Positions 12,279 through 26,568 of a DNA stretch of 64,000 nt are shown piece after piece. The position numbers and the translations under genes were made by a program. Under the pieces are notes generated by a model, which worked only from the letters and a program-made list of their open reading frames with translations, was not told where the DNA came from and searched no databases. Each line of letters begins with the position of its first letter. Positions within the stretch are counted from its first letter, which is position 1. Where the stretch lies: the NCBI GenBank assembly GCA_002105175.1, contig MCGE01000009.1, positions 620,001 through 684,000 on the forward strand, given 5' to 3'. Source of the stretch: Absidia repens (Eukaryota; Mucoromycota; Mucoromycetes; Mucorales; Cunninghamellaceae).

Positions 12279-12337
<59 letters not shown>

Positions 12338-12679
12338 GTTGCGTCCTTCCCTTTCCCCTCACTTTAGCTTATGACTTTTACTTTGTTAGATTAGATTCCT
12401 CCTCTCCTCTTCCCTCCCCTCATTTCATTTACTCATTAAAACATCGCTTAAAATAATATACTGTGATGATGTTGACTTGCGGATATACATATACATATAT
12501 ATGTATAGTGAAGTCTTATTGGTAGTGAATGATGCATTTTTTTTGTTGCTAACGCATACATACGGAGTGTGAATTGCTATCAAAAAAACCCAGTGGAGTG
12601 GGACGCTAGCATGATGCAACCTCGAAAGGCAAGGGGGCATTATTCACCATGGATGAACTATTTTATGTTATTTCTACCG

Positions 12680-12715
<36 letters not shown>

Positions 12716-13024
12716 TACTGGATGATAAAAAGAGATGCATGAAGCAAATCAAGCATGCATATGACAGAACCACATTGAAGGGTCCATTCAGGGGGGGTAA
12801 GGTACTTTCTTATGAAATGACCGCCCTTTTTCTTTCCCTCGTCAACCATTCCAGTCATTTCCTTTACTCTCAAAAAAAAAAAAAAAAAGTTATAGATATC
12901 AACATTTGAAATTAACCAAACATACAAAAAAAAGGGGGATTAAGATTTTATATTATAAAGAGACGATGGGATTTTTGTGAGTTGTAAAAAATAAAGGTGC
13001 ATAAAGCAATAGGCAAGGGAGAAT
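11971..13024. other. Intergenic region with 56-nt poly-T and (TA)n
   Basis: Lies between two convergent genes. Contains an uninterrupted T run of about 56 nt (12281-12336), a (TA)n microsatellite at about 12681-12711, and an A run at 12872-12887. No gene with supportable exons is seen. Confidence 0.6.
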
Positions 13025-13932
13025 CTAATATATTTTTGGGTTTGACTTTATAGACACTTTCAATCCTTGTAAAGCAAGATGTTTTGTCAAATTGCTTGAT
13101 TCTATAAAATAAAATAAAACTTTCAGATCGTTTATATCATGGAGTGGATGATTTGTTTACCTTTGATCCCAGGGAAACTTTTGGAAGAATAAACAATAAA
13201 AGGATCTGAGTAGACAGGAGCGACAGATGGACAAGAACCGCCACTATTACTGAAAGAGCTACTGGTGTGAGAAAAAAAAAATATGAAAGGTACATTGTAT
13301 TTTTCTGAAGGAAAAGGATGGACACACACTTTTTTTTTTTTTTTTTTTTTACTTCGTCAAAAACACCAAATCGAATTTTAAACAATACGTATTGGCCACT
13401 CTTACTCCAATATCAGGAAAAGAGAAATAAGCACCTAGGCGATGCTGCTGGTCATATAATAACAACGGTACATTGGATAATGTGCCCATCATAGTACGCA
13501 CTGGTGTAGTTGGAATTTTTTTGTTGTGCATGATATAAACTATATCCAACGGATGAGTTTGATCCTCTGACCATAAAGAAGCATGTAAAATACAAGGAGG
13601 ATACTGATGTTCTCTATATAAAAATGAGAGAAAGGTAAAATCACACAATATACCTCCATTTGGTCGATTTTTGTTCTTTTTTACTCTGGTTCGATTAGTT
13701 GCTCGTTTTGGTAGGTGATCAGTTGTACAATGGGAGTTGGATTCATTGGCAAAAGCTTATCTTTTTCTGAAATTTGACATAGTTGTGGTTGCTCCTTGAT
13801 CACAAGTTCATATCTTCGACTTTTATTTGTAAATAGTATTTTAATTGTTACGAACAAAAGATCAAGGAAGGAGAAATTTTAAAAAACTTACGATGGATCG
13901 TTTATTTGATCAGAGCCTTTATTTCGTGTCAT
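13025..13932 (-). CDS. Small velvet-domain transcriptional regulator
   Basis: Five exons: 13892-13932, 13685-13819, 13353-13613, 13161-13261, 13025-13101 (204 residues; phases agree). The protein is almost only a velvet domain: RRYELVIKEQPQLCQIS...LLPMNPTPIVQLITY, then YPPCILHASLW, TMMGTLSNVPLLL, GAYFSFPDIGVRVANTYCLKFDLV, and after a short serine-rich loop VYSDPFIVYSSKSFPGIK and ESSNLTKHLALQGLKVSI. This matches the domain order in VeA/VelB/VosA proteins, which bind DNA and coordinate development and secondary metabolism in ascomycetes. No separate nuclear-localisation or PEST region is visible, so it is at the small end of the family. The second intron uses GTAAAA as donor. A 36-nt coding-strand poly-T lies about 70 nt upstream of the ATG. 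Confidence 0.9.
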
Positions 13933-14001
13933 GGTCTTTGGTGAGAAAAATGAAATGGACTGACTTCGAATGTGTAATCGAGTCGTTTCCCTTAATGACA
14001 G

Positions 14002-14039
<38 letters not shown>

Positions 14040-17015
14040 AAGAAAGAGGGGAAGGAAAAACGGAAAAGAGTTGATTATTTGATGTAAAGCATTCTAACTG
14101 CACTGTTTTTGACAATCCTTCCCAAAACGCCTATCGATTGTGTGTCACCAAGAATTATTTCCCATCGCGCCAACCTCCTTCTTCTTTCGTCTTGATGCAA
14201 TATTGTTCTACCATATGCTACAAAAAGAAAAGTAAGGAGTGTGTGGGTATTCGCCGGACGTTATTTCACCATGCGCGTGATATGTGCTGTATCAAGTACG
14301 AAAGGATTTTTATTCGTACAGATCTGCCATCAAAATGTACTTCCTTTTACGGAATTTGAGGAGTTAATAAAATCGAGATTGCATAATGGAAGGGAAATAA
14401 TCCCTTATCTGTAGAAATAAAGAAAGGCTAGCCATTGAACTGACAATAGTATGAGAAGGATGGTATAATTAAATCTTTTTCAGACATGTATGAGAATATG
14501 TTTACACACGCTTACACACCAGCTTCCTTTTTCTGGTATACGCATATGTACATATATTATATCCATTAAACAAGGCAATTAAAATTATGGGAGATAATGC
14601 AAAAGTAATAAAAAACAAGACATATTTTATTCATACATATACATGAGCTATGACAATCACATCACACCGATCTAATGATAATATCATACTAGGACACCTA
14701 TCTAAAGATGAAGTAATTAAGAGCGTGTGTATATGTGAATGAGTATGGAATGTGTCGGGATGTAGGGTCAACGTAACGTCAGATAAACACGTCTAATAAA
14801 TAAGACGACTTATCCTACAATGAGTGGCAAACTATTGTACAGTATTGTACAGTACAAGGGTTCATTAAACTAGTTCAAGGTGCTCCACCTTGTCTGAAAA
14901 GGGCATCAAAATCATTGTTTATGGTGAGAGTTATTTTATGAGAGAAGAATTACCATGTCGACAATGTTTTATGGTGTTGATTGTTGCCAAAAAAAAAGGG
15001 GGAGGAGATGACTTACTTTTGGCCTCACCAAATAAAAATCTCACAAAAAGCACCAAAAAAAAAAGTATTTCAAATTCCGTCCACGTGAAGTATTTTGTTT
15101 TCTCTCTCCCGCCTTCTTTATTTTTCCCCCGCTCTCTTTCTTTCCATTTTCTTTTTTTACTCTTTTTTTTTTTTTTTTTTTTTTTTCTTCACCATTCAAC
15201 TTCTATGGGGTTATTTTGGACCTAGAATTGTATCAGGACTAGTTTAGAAGCGTTTCCAGCTCAGGGATGACAAGATGCATGGGGAAACCCTTTCATTTTG
15301 GATCTAGGATCTGGGACCACCATTAGTTGGCTATTTGAAATCCCCATTAGCTTAGTTTAGTAGTAATTTTTCAGTATTTGTATGTATATTTGAATAAAAT
15401 ATGTTTCGTTTACTTGGATTCAATAAAAAATGTCCCATTAGTCTTTACCATTTCTTGTACAAGAGATCCCTTTTATCATCGTCATTGTTTTTGGATTAGT
15501 GTTGACCATTGCTATGTTTCAATAACAGATATCCCTTTAAAGGAATGACTGTTAATTATTCTTCCTCATACATTGGGTACTATACTAACTCCCGTTTTAC
15601 AATTGTCTCTTTAGATTAGTATTGACGATTCTTCAAAGCTTACTTTAGGTTTCCTCATGCTTCTTCCAATAGATCATTTTACTGAATCCTTGTTATAATG
15701 AACCTCACTCCTTTAGTTTTCGTATTTACCAATGTGCGTCAGTTAACTTCAATAAAATATCCCATTTGAACCCATTTGATATTAAACAATATTGCCACCA
15801 TAGTTTTTTTTTTTTTTTTTGTGAGTGTCCCACTAAACTCTTTCTCTTTAATTCACCCACTATGACTGTTTTCCGCCGCCCTCTTACTTCAGAGATCAGT
15901 CGGCAGCTTTATATCATTGAAAGTAGCCATATTCCTGGTCAACGAGACAAAACTAGATTGTCCAGTGTGTGTGATCGCCGCAATAGAGCATTTTTGCACT
16001 GCTTCCTAGTTTATATAAGACCTCTTGCCATTCCCTGAGATTTAAAGCCCGGATCACAATTCCAGGTCACTCAATATGTAAATTGGTTGTATTCTCCTTC
16101 TACCATTCAATATATCTATATATACATCCCTCTAGACCGTACCACAAGCATAACTTTACTAGCAGGACATATTATATACCCAGCTTGTTATTTTTTTATT
16201 TATTGGTTTTCGCATATGATGTAATGAAAAAAAGGAGGCCCCAAACTGAAGCCAATTTAACCCAAAAGACGTCGTCTATTCAAATGAAAAACGATGAGGA
16301 GGGACGTTCAACTTCAATAAAAACCCATACTCAACAACCATCCCGTTGACACCCAGTGCACCAATTTTTGGAAGAGTAAGAATGTTTTGAAATTGAATGT
16401 TTTAGTTGATGTGCACTGAACCATATTCAGTAGCAACGTATGACAGATTATTGTTCGATTGAAAAAAAAGAAAGGTTTCAATATCGAAGAGGGTTAAACA
16501 AATTCCAAAAAAAAAAAGGTTGACAACCTGGCATTTTCATTATCTTGATTGAGAAGTGGAAAGTTATAAACGCCATTGAGATGTAAGGGATTCATTTATT
16601 TATTTTTGGATATATCGTCTACTGAGTGATATTAACTTCAGACCTATGTTTCTTCGAAAAAATAAAATCTCCCTTTCTTGAAAAAAGAAAAAGTATACGT
16701 AAACAAACATCAGCTATTTTCTATTATAAATGAATTAATATATAAAAAAGGTAAATTGTACAATACATACTATGCAGTACAGTCCAATGCAGCATATTAT
16801 AGTAATGATTTGTTCTATGCAGAAATGAGCTGGGGTGTCAGGAAAATTAATTTAAAACGCCGCCAACACCCGTGACGGGCGAAATTCATGCTGAAATTGA
16901 CGGGCCCTACTTATATGAAACATTGGAAATAATAAAAAAAAGAGACTTCACGAAATGAAAACATTTGTCTTACTTTTCTTTGTCTTTCTTTTCTTTTACA
17001 TTTATTTCATATAAA
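13933..17015. other. 3.1 kb intergenic region dominated by a composite repeat
   Basis: Contains the A run at 14002-14037 (velvet upstream tract), the composite repeat block at 14617-16372, and AT-rich sequence leading to the WD40 gene. ORFs such as 15766-16038 lie inside the repeat and show no protein family resemblance. A GTACAG palindrome is at 14836-14855. Confidence 0.6.
14617..16372 (+). repeat. Composite dispersed repeat block B (type I core inside)
   Basis: Order of landmarks: ACATATTTTATTCA at 14619, an ACTTATCCTACAA block at 14809, head CAAATTCCGTCCACGTG at 15070-15086, T/CT-rich tract with 27 T, core GGGGAAACCCTTTCATTTTGG (15278-15298), GAATAAAATATGT (15392), diverged sub-repeats containing CAATAAA plus CATTAGTCT, then TTTTTGCACT, CTAGACCGTACC and a final GGCCCCAAACTGAAGCCAA (16230-16250). 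The block at 35177-36790 has the same landmarks in the same order. No protein coding capacity recognised. Ends approximate. Confidence 0.75.
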
Positions 17016-18090
17016 ATGACAATTGTAGATTCAACACTCATAGCAAGGTAAAATAACAATAACAATAACAAAAATTATGCACACTTTAATTTTATTCACT
17101 ACGTTTTTTGGTTTTCTTTAGTGATGGAAGTACACTTTTTCTTAAACCGAACCCAAGGATTCATGAACAAAGAGTGACGATTCATCATTGGCAGTTGCGT
17201 GATCTAGTATTGACCATACCTGACATGACAAAAAGTGAATTAATTGTACCCGCTGGCCAAGACATTTACAAAGTAAGGTTACAAGGCCAGCACACACTCA
17301 CATATACAGCAGATGAAAATGAACTCAATTTCTATTATCAATAGTATAATTATAAAACTCGACAACGACAACACCTGATTAGGGATATGGGTACCCACCT
17401 ACTTGCATGACTACAGGGTAAGGAAAAGCTTGATGGTTTGAAATCCCGATTTTTTTATTTTTATTTTTACTTTCTGCTCTTTTTGGGAAACTTACTTTTT
17501 TCTTTTCTTTTTTAGTTATGGATATTGGGCTGCTGGTGGCCAACGAGGTGATCTAACCCTTCGCGATCTGAATAGTGACTATCAAGTGTAAGTCTCATTA
17601 GGACGAGGCCAATAGGAGAGAACTTGGCAGATTTATATTGTAGGCTCATCATACTTTGAAACGAAAATAGGAGTATTGCCACCTCACCCAGTTGCACAAT
17701 CAACAACGGTCTCTGTTTTGCGAAGTTTGGTCAAGATATTCGCTTAATTGTCTCCAACAATGATGCCACCATTCGGGTTTTTTCTGTCCCATTACTTCAA
17801 CTATTGGAAACCATTGACTTTCGAACGGCTGTTAACCACTGTAAGTTAACAGTATTTATGTGAGCATGAAAACGCTAATACTCTTTCGATAATGTTTTGA
17901 TATTTAGCCTCGGTCAGTCCGGATGGATCCATGATGGTATCTGTAGGAGACGATAATAACATTCATTTATTCAAACTCAACGCCAATGGCCATTTTGAAA
18001 TGATGTCTACTATGGCAGGTATATGATATAAAAGATAGAATGGAGTGTTTAAGGGTGACTAAAAGATGATGACTAACTCACCTTCGTATG

Positions 18091-18137
<47 letters not shown>

Positions 18138-18790
18138 TGTGGTAGTCTCACGGGATGCCAATTTCTCTGTCTCCTGGAATCATTCTTCTGACAAATTTGC
18201 AGTGGCTAGTCAAGATGGGACCGTCCACGTATGGGATATCCGAAGTCAATTGCCCATATGTAAATTTGGAGGTGAACATGTAAGTAGAAAAAGAAAGCGC
18301 AAGTCCATCGATGGGAAACTCAACTTGCCTTATTTTTCCTTCCTAGAATACCATTACGAAAAGTGCAGCACGATGCGTCAAATTTAGTCAATCAGGGGCG
18401 GTGGATCTTTTGGCATATTCCGAGGTAATAAGGATAAAATAATAATCATAGTCATATCAGCGAAACTCACTTCATATTTTTATTATTATTATGACTTGGT
18501 GGAATATGATCATAGCATGTATCTCATGTGAGTATCATTGATGCAAGAACATTTGATTCACAACAAATCCTTCGTGTGGGTTCGGCTGGACTTGATACGC
18601 CAATCACTGGTTTGTCCTTCTCCCCTGATAGTCATAGCATGTTTGTTGGTAAGCAGAATGTTGGAATGGCGTTGGGAAATTTGAGATCAACTATTAATCA
18701 CTTCTCTTTCTAGGTCTTGAAAGCGCTATATTGGAATATCAAATAGATACTGGCACAAGGCGACGATTTCCAAGAGGATCTTTACTGTAG
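17016..18790 (+). CDS. WD40-repeat protein, DUF2415-like
   Basis: Ten exons: 17016-17047, 17122-17272, 17383-17417 (or 17345-17417), 17516-17587, 17671-17840, 17908-18018, 18146-18279, 18347-18424, 18516-18648, 18714-18790. With the 17383 acceptor the frame is open for 330 residues. WD-type blades are visible: WAAGGQRGDLTLRDLN, ...IRLIVSNNDATIRVFSVP, SPDGSMMVSVGDDNNIHLFKL, FAVASQDGTVHVWDIR, and a C-terminal GSAGLDTPITGLSFSPDS, which resembles fungal/plant DUF2415 WD proteins of unknown function. The acceptor at 17344 gives a normal 72-nt intron and a family-like segment (YNYKTRQRQHLIRDMG) but then leaves the frame one base short at a GGG run near 17389. Intron 6 holds about 46 consecutive T before its 3' splice site. 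Confidence 0.85.
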
Positions 18791-19174
18791 ACCCTTCCCG
18801 CCACTCTCTTCCTTTCTACACACACATATATATATGCTCGCGTTTTATAAACGTATCTCCTCATCGATCGTTGTATTTTAGTAACATTATTTATTTATTT
18901 AGATTTGGGACATTGGTAGCTAATTTGCAATAAAAAAGTACATTGAATAGAATATTTGAGGGATTGTGTAGCCTTGAAATGTTGCAGATATGACACTGGG
19001 GTCACGTTTTTGTGCATTTGGTCTTTTGGGCTCGATTTGTGAAAAGATTTAATTAGTGGGCGAGCGAGGTGTCTTTGCTTTGACTAGAGGGCTCCATATT
19101 TTGAATTTGGTGACAGCGGGGTTTAATTGTCTACAATTTTTTTTTTTTGGGAAGTGTGATTTTCGATTTTCCCC

Positions 19175-19228
<54 letters not shown>

Positions 19229-19242
19229 CACGACCTTTAAAA
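18791..19242. other. Intergenic region with 50-nt poly-T promoter tract
   Basis: 3' UTR of the WD40 gene with AATAAA-like signals near 18930, then a T run of about 50 nt (19179-19228) ending 14 nt before the next start codon. No gene seen. Confidence 0.6.
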
Positions 19243-19922
19243 ATGGCCACTTTGGACGATACCACGAAGCAACACCATTTACTTCCTTTTGCAATTGATT
19301 TGGAAGGTCCTATTGATGCGGCTCAATTCCTTTCAGTCATCCCAAGCACCACCCCTCAAATAAATGTTGGCACCTGGGTGGATGCTTGCGCACGCCGATC
19401 TACAGTGATCATGGGTAGACTTTTGGAAGGCATCGAGGTCACTCCACCTGATAACTGTCAAGGTAATGCACGTTTTTCTTCGCTATCCTTCGCGTACTAT
19501 GCAGCTATTCACATTTTTTTTTTATATGTTTTGCTAGGTCATGTATGGACACTGGAATCAACAAACACTGACACCCAGAGTGAAACCAATAGTGATTACG
19601 ACGACGATTATGAAGAACACATCGACGACGAAGACAGCAATGGAGCAAGCGGCATGAACAACACCGGCAAGGTATGGTCAAGATCAACTACCACGGTGGA
19701 CTCTTTCATCTTGTGGAAAAAGGACGTGGCCCCTTCACCGATGGACCCTCGACTTAATGCCATTGAAAGTTGGATGAATATTGCTGATATGGTAAGGCAC
19801 ATATTCTTTTTTTTTCTTTTTCTTTTTTGGCTCAGTTATTATGATATAGACACGCAAAGTTCACATTTTTATTTCCCTTTTCCTGTCGCTAGATCCACAA
19901 GCCTATCCCTATCAACCAATGA
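19243..19922 (+). CDS. RNH203: Ribonuclease H2 subunit C
   Basis: Three exons: 19243-19462, 19538-19791, 19893-19922 (167 residues). Family features: HLLPFAIDLEGPIDAAQFL at the N-terminus, IMGRLLEGIEVTPPDNCQGHVW (the conserved R-G-L-x-G...P..xxG motif), an acidic loop (SDYDDDYEEHIDDEDS), then DSFILWKKD and a C-terminal ESWMNIADMIHKPIP. Length and end motif fit the non-catalytic C subunit, which with subunits A and B removes ribonucleotides from DNA. The start at 19243 is preceded directly by the long poly-T, so longer reading from 19147 (a Phe run) was rejected. Confidence 0.9.
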
Positions 19923-20944
19923 ATACCGTACTCTCCCTCTCCTCTCTCATCTCATATTCCTTCCTTTATGCATAATATCTAGACACTCCCAACTACTTCT
20001 TACTCCTCCCCCAACATAGCATACAATCCACCTTTTATTTTATTTTATCAATGAATAAAGGCTCCAACGCTTCTCTAGAACTTTGACAAATAGAAAAAGG
20101 CTTAAATTTACCGGGTATGAGGAGGGTGTAGTTTATTGAAATGTGCGTTTTGATGGTGGGGGGAGGTGCTGTTATACACGGTTTACGGAAGAATAAATGA
20201 CTGTTTGAATAATCATACTCCGCCCACATGATTTTCCATTTTCCCTCCTCTCCTTTTCTCTATTCTTGTCTTTTTTTATTATTATTCTTTTTAGGACAAC
20301 ATCTTCATTGGAATCTCAATTTGGTTGTGGTGATCTTGGATTAGTGTTAGAACTTGGATCAGGGACATTTTGAATAATGCAATACAAGCATGCCATGCAT
20401 TGAGAAACCCTTTAAATTTTGGATGCGTGATATTGGGACCACCATTAGATTAGCCTTCATCTTTTTTAAAATAGCGCCATAGAGGTCTTCATTAGCTAAG
20501 TTCAGTGTTAGCTGCCATAGTTTATATCTATATCTGAATAAAATGTATCTTGCACTTTTGCCATTAGTATCTCTCTCATACTTTCGATTGTCTTATTGGA
20601 TGGGTAATACGCGTGCGAAGAACAAAATCCCTAGCGTGACAAAAAATAAACAGAGTCGGTATTAAGCTGCTTCACTCAACCGTCGTGCTCTTTATGAATA
20701 TACACTAAAAAAGTCTATAGTATTAGAGTAAAATACATATAATTTTATTTTTGATAAAAAAAAGTTCCCAAATTTGATACTATTCACAACAACTAAACTA
20801 TACGAATACATGTGTAATTCGATATATAAACAAATGATTAACTACTATCACAACTATCATTTTCACTACCACTATAATTATCACTATCACTATCACTACT
20901 TTTTTTTTTTTTTTTTAAAAAAAAAATAGAAATGCGTCCGAGTC
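19923..20944. other. Convergent intergenic region with one dispersed repeat
   Basis: Holds repeat copy E (about 20270-20600), 3' UTR sequence of both flanking genes and, at 20837-20900, a diverged ACTATCA/CTATCACT tandem repeat followed by T and A runs. No gene seen. Confidence 0.6.
20270..20600 (+). repeat. Dispersed repeat, type II, copy E
   Basis: Shares GGATTAGTGTTAGAACTTGGAT, an ACATTTTGAATAATGC element, GAGAAACCCTTTAAATTTTGGAT, GGGACCACCATTAGATTAGCC and CTGAATAAAATGTAT with the copies at 31497, 50830 and 57960. Diverged from them by scattered substitutions. Boundaries approximate. Confidence 0.75.
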
Positions 20945-23303
20945 CTAATGCGAGTCATCATCCAGAGATAATTTCAGTTCCTGTCCACCATAGCCATAAC
21001 CATTGAATCGTTCAATCGCTTGTTCACATGTGGTTCTATCTTCAAACCGTACTAGCCCTTCACCTCTGGGCTGTCCTTCATGCCATAAGGTTTCCGTTCG
21101 CACCACCGGGCCTGCATAGACAAAGAGATCGATTAAATCCTGACTGGTTGTGTCGAGCGGTAGGTTGGTCACACGAATTTGATTCGCTCCATGTGATGGT
21201 AAAAGAGCACCAGGACCACTGACAGTTCTGGGGGATAGAGATAGGTTGGACATGGCAATGGCTGCTAGGGTTGTAATGGCCTGTGCTGGTGAAATGTTTT
21301 GTAATACAGATGCTGCTGTGGTGCCGACTGCTGCTATGACTTTTTCGGCGGTTTCTGGAGGTAGTGCTTGCATCCACGACCTAGTATGGCGATCATTCAA
21401 ATTGCCTATGATCCGACCACCGACCACCATTGCCGAAAAAAAAAAAAAAAAAAAAAAAAAAACAGAATAGATCAGCATTTCTTCAGTGCCTTTTTTTTTC
21501 GTCTTTGATTTGATTTTACCTAATAATTCATCTACAGTCTTGCCATGATCCACTTCGTTCAAATCAGTATCGGGTATATGGGGAGAAATGGATTGCTCTG
21601 CGTCAATAGCCATTGGTGAGTTTGGTGAGTTCGGTGGATGGGCAACCTCTAAAGCCTTCGTCGCAACAAGTTGCCTCGTAGTGTTTAGTCCTTTTCCTTT
21701 TCGTTCCCTTTTCAGTTCCGCTTTTTTCATTTTTTCCTTTCTTCGTTGAGCAGGTGATGTTGTGTGTCGTAGCATTGAAGACGGGGGGAGCACTGGGAGC
21801 TCACCTTCCGTGATTGAGATTTTGCAACCGTTCCATTCGTAGCCCTGAAACATCTCTAAGATAAAAACCAATATAGTGGTGATTAATACATATATAAATG
21901 TGCGTATGTGTGTGTATATCCATCAGTGAATGGTCTTACGAATAGCTAGATGTGCTTTTTGATGATCACTAAATGTCACCAATCCTGTATTTTGACTTAA
22001 GCCAGACCGTAAATCCGATGCTAAAGAGATAGCTATCACCCGTGATGCGTTCGTGAATAGTCTTTTCATGTCTGTAAAAGATGCATTATTTGGAAGCTGT
22101 TGCATAAAAAGAAAAGGTTGCGTATTAGGTTCTATCCGTTTCATTGTTCAAATAATCAACATCCGCGTTTGATCCCCCTCCTTCCAATATCCTTACATTG
22201 GTTACAAACAAATGGCAAAACTGAGAAGGGTCATCATCATAAATTGGAGCGGGCGTACGATACTATAAAGACATAGGAAAAATTAAAAAGCAGTGAGCGA
22301 TCCACCATCCATTGTACCATTCTTACCTTTTGAAGTAGAAGACGCCGACCATGAAATAGCATATCATTCAGTATACTTATAGCACGTTGTCCATCGCAAG
22401 CGTTTTCAAACTCGACCATCCTATATATATATATATATATATACATAGAAAGAAAACGAACACCCTATCAGCACTTTATTTAGCCAACTATAGTCCGCCA
22501 TCGTTCGTTTTTGTTGTCACTTACGCAAAACCCAAAGGCACACAGTTTTTATCTCGCATAATTTTCACATCCACCACAGGGCCAAGTTCTATAATAAAAG
22601 AGAACATACAAAGTTGAGAATGGATATAATATTTAAAGAAAAACTACCCAAACACACACACATACGCAATTTCGTTACTACCTTTTTCCAAATGGTTTTG
22701 CAAATCCGTTTCATCCAATTCACCAGTGAGGTTGCCAACAAAAACCAAGGACGGGGAGGTGTCAGTGAAATATAGTCTTCTATAACACGATCGTTCCAAA
22801 ATGATTCTTCGGGGTCCTGGACCATCAAGACGGGCAAATGATTCATTCAAGTCGCCATAATTGGTTTCAGCAGTTGATATGGAAGCGTAAGGCTTGTGGC
22901 GGTGTTGTCGGGTTGGGTGAGGTAGTCGTGGGCGCATACGGTGCCTATGGTGACTAATAGACTGTTGCCGTGGATCTGTATTCTTCGTAGCGGTGATGTG
23001 TGATAAATCCGTCGTCGTCGCGTTGCCTGGTTCATGGCTTTCTGACTGCAATGGTTGTGCGATTATGTTTTCCCTATCGATGTTTGTAGAGGTTGCATAT
23101 GGCCTTCGGGTTTCCAATTCATCGGTCTTGTCGCTAGAACTGCTTGGACTAGTGAAAGGAATTGAAGTGGCGTCGAAACTGCGCGTTGGTGTATTGAAGG
23201 CAATGGATGAAGAATGGTCCGTAAAATAGAAAGGGGTATCAGGTGTGTGAGATGGATCGTCAAATGAGTATGACGGTCGAGTGGAGGATCGTTTACCAGC
23301 CAT
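20945..23303 (-). CDS. Three-RRM RNA-binding protein (Gbp2/hnRNP M-like third RRM)
   Basis: Seven exons: 22682-23303, 22525-22588, 22327-22420, 22197-22262, 21940-22096, 21520-21855, 20945-21405 (599 residues, phases agree). A disordered N-terminus (about 1-180, Ser/Thr/His-rich) precedes RRM1 (RNP2 LVFVGNL; RNP1-like PLGFAMVEFE split by an intron), RRM2 (CHLFVTNLPNNAS...TGLVTFSD), a basic linker (KEKMKKAELKRERKGK) and RRM3 (NQIRVTNLPLDTTSQDLIDLFVYAGPV...GEGLVRFE...FNGYGYGGQELKL). RRM3 resembles Gbp2/Hrb1-type mRNA-export and hnRNP M proteins. The final intron carries poly-T and was inferred from phase; reading through it would add a Phe run. Exact target unknown. Confidence 0.85.
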
Positions 23304-23887
23304 GAACGAGCCAGAAAGTGAAGTATTGTAGTTGTAGAGGAGAAAAGAAAGAAATAAAAGAATTTCAACCACTGAGTTTTAAAAAGAGTAGAGACAATGC
23401 TTTATTTTGGCAGTAAATAAAAGAGGAATCACAAAAATGTCAAAGTAGAAGAGTAAAAAGTAAGTAAAAAAAAAGGAACAAAAGAACAGATCAATACTAA
23501 AATAGAAGATATAAACTAAAAAAAAAAAATGATTATAAATGTATATATGATCCTGTCATTTCTATAATTTCTAAAATATATATATGTGTGTAAAATATGT
23601 GAATGAGACTAAATTAACTTGAGTAAAGGTAATAAGATGTTGCATGAATAATAATAGTTAAAAAAAGGACAAAATGCAAAAAGGGGAGGAGGAGGAGGAG
23701 GAGAGGATGGATGTATATATAGAAAATAAAAATAAATGAAAGGAAAAAGACAGGGGGAATATACCAGAAGAATTGGAAGAAGGGGAGGAGAGAAAGTAGT
23801 CTAATTTCCTAGTGTAAAAAGATGGTTGTTCTTGGTGGGTCCATTTGCTTGTATTTTTTTGTGATTCGTCTGTAGAAGGCAGCTGAT
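23304..23887. other. Intergenic region between two same-strand genes
   Basis: A-rich, with a GGA/AGG-rich patch (23680-23705). Most likely the 3' end region of the RRM gene's upstream neighbour, the helicase promoter lying further upstream; no gene seen. Confidence 0.5.
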
Positions 23888-26312
<2,425 letters not shown>

Positions 26313-26568
26313 ATTTTCAAGAAGTATAAAGAAAAGGAAAGAAAAAGAAGAAATAAAAAAAAGGGGAAAGTGGAGTTTTTTTACTCAAAAAAAAAAAAAA
26401 AAACATATCAGCCACCCAATCGATGAAGCCTGAGCGGAGTATTTATTTCAGAAGAGATTTTTTTCATTGGCAGGTTTCGAGGTGGCCCGGATAAGATAAG
26501 AATAAAACAAAAAAGGGGAGAAGGGGGTGGGCATATTAACTATACTTAGTATTTCTTTATAGATGGTT

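Noticed and set aside
15766..16349. ORFs inside composite block B as transposon proteins
   Set aside because: No transposase, reverse transcriptase or integrase motif; the equivalent region of block C does not keep the frames open.
19147..19242. Phe-rich N-terminal extension of RNase H2C
   Set aside because: Produced by reading the 50-nt T tract; the family start matches the ATG at 19243.
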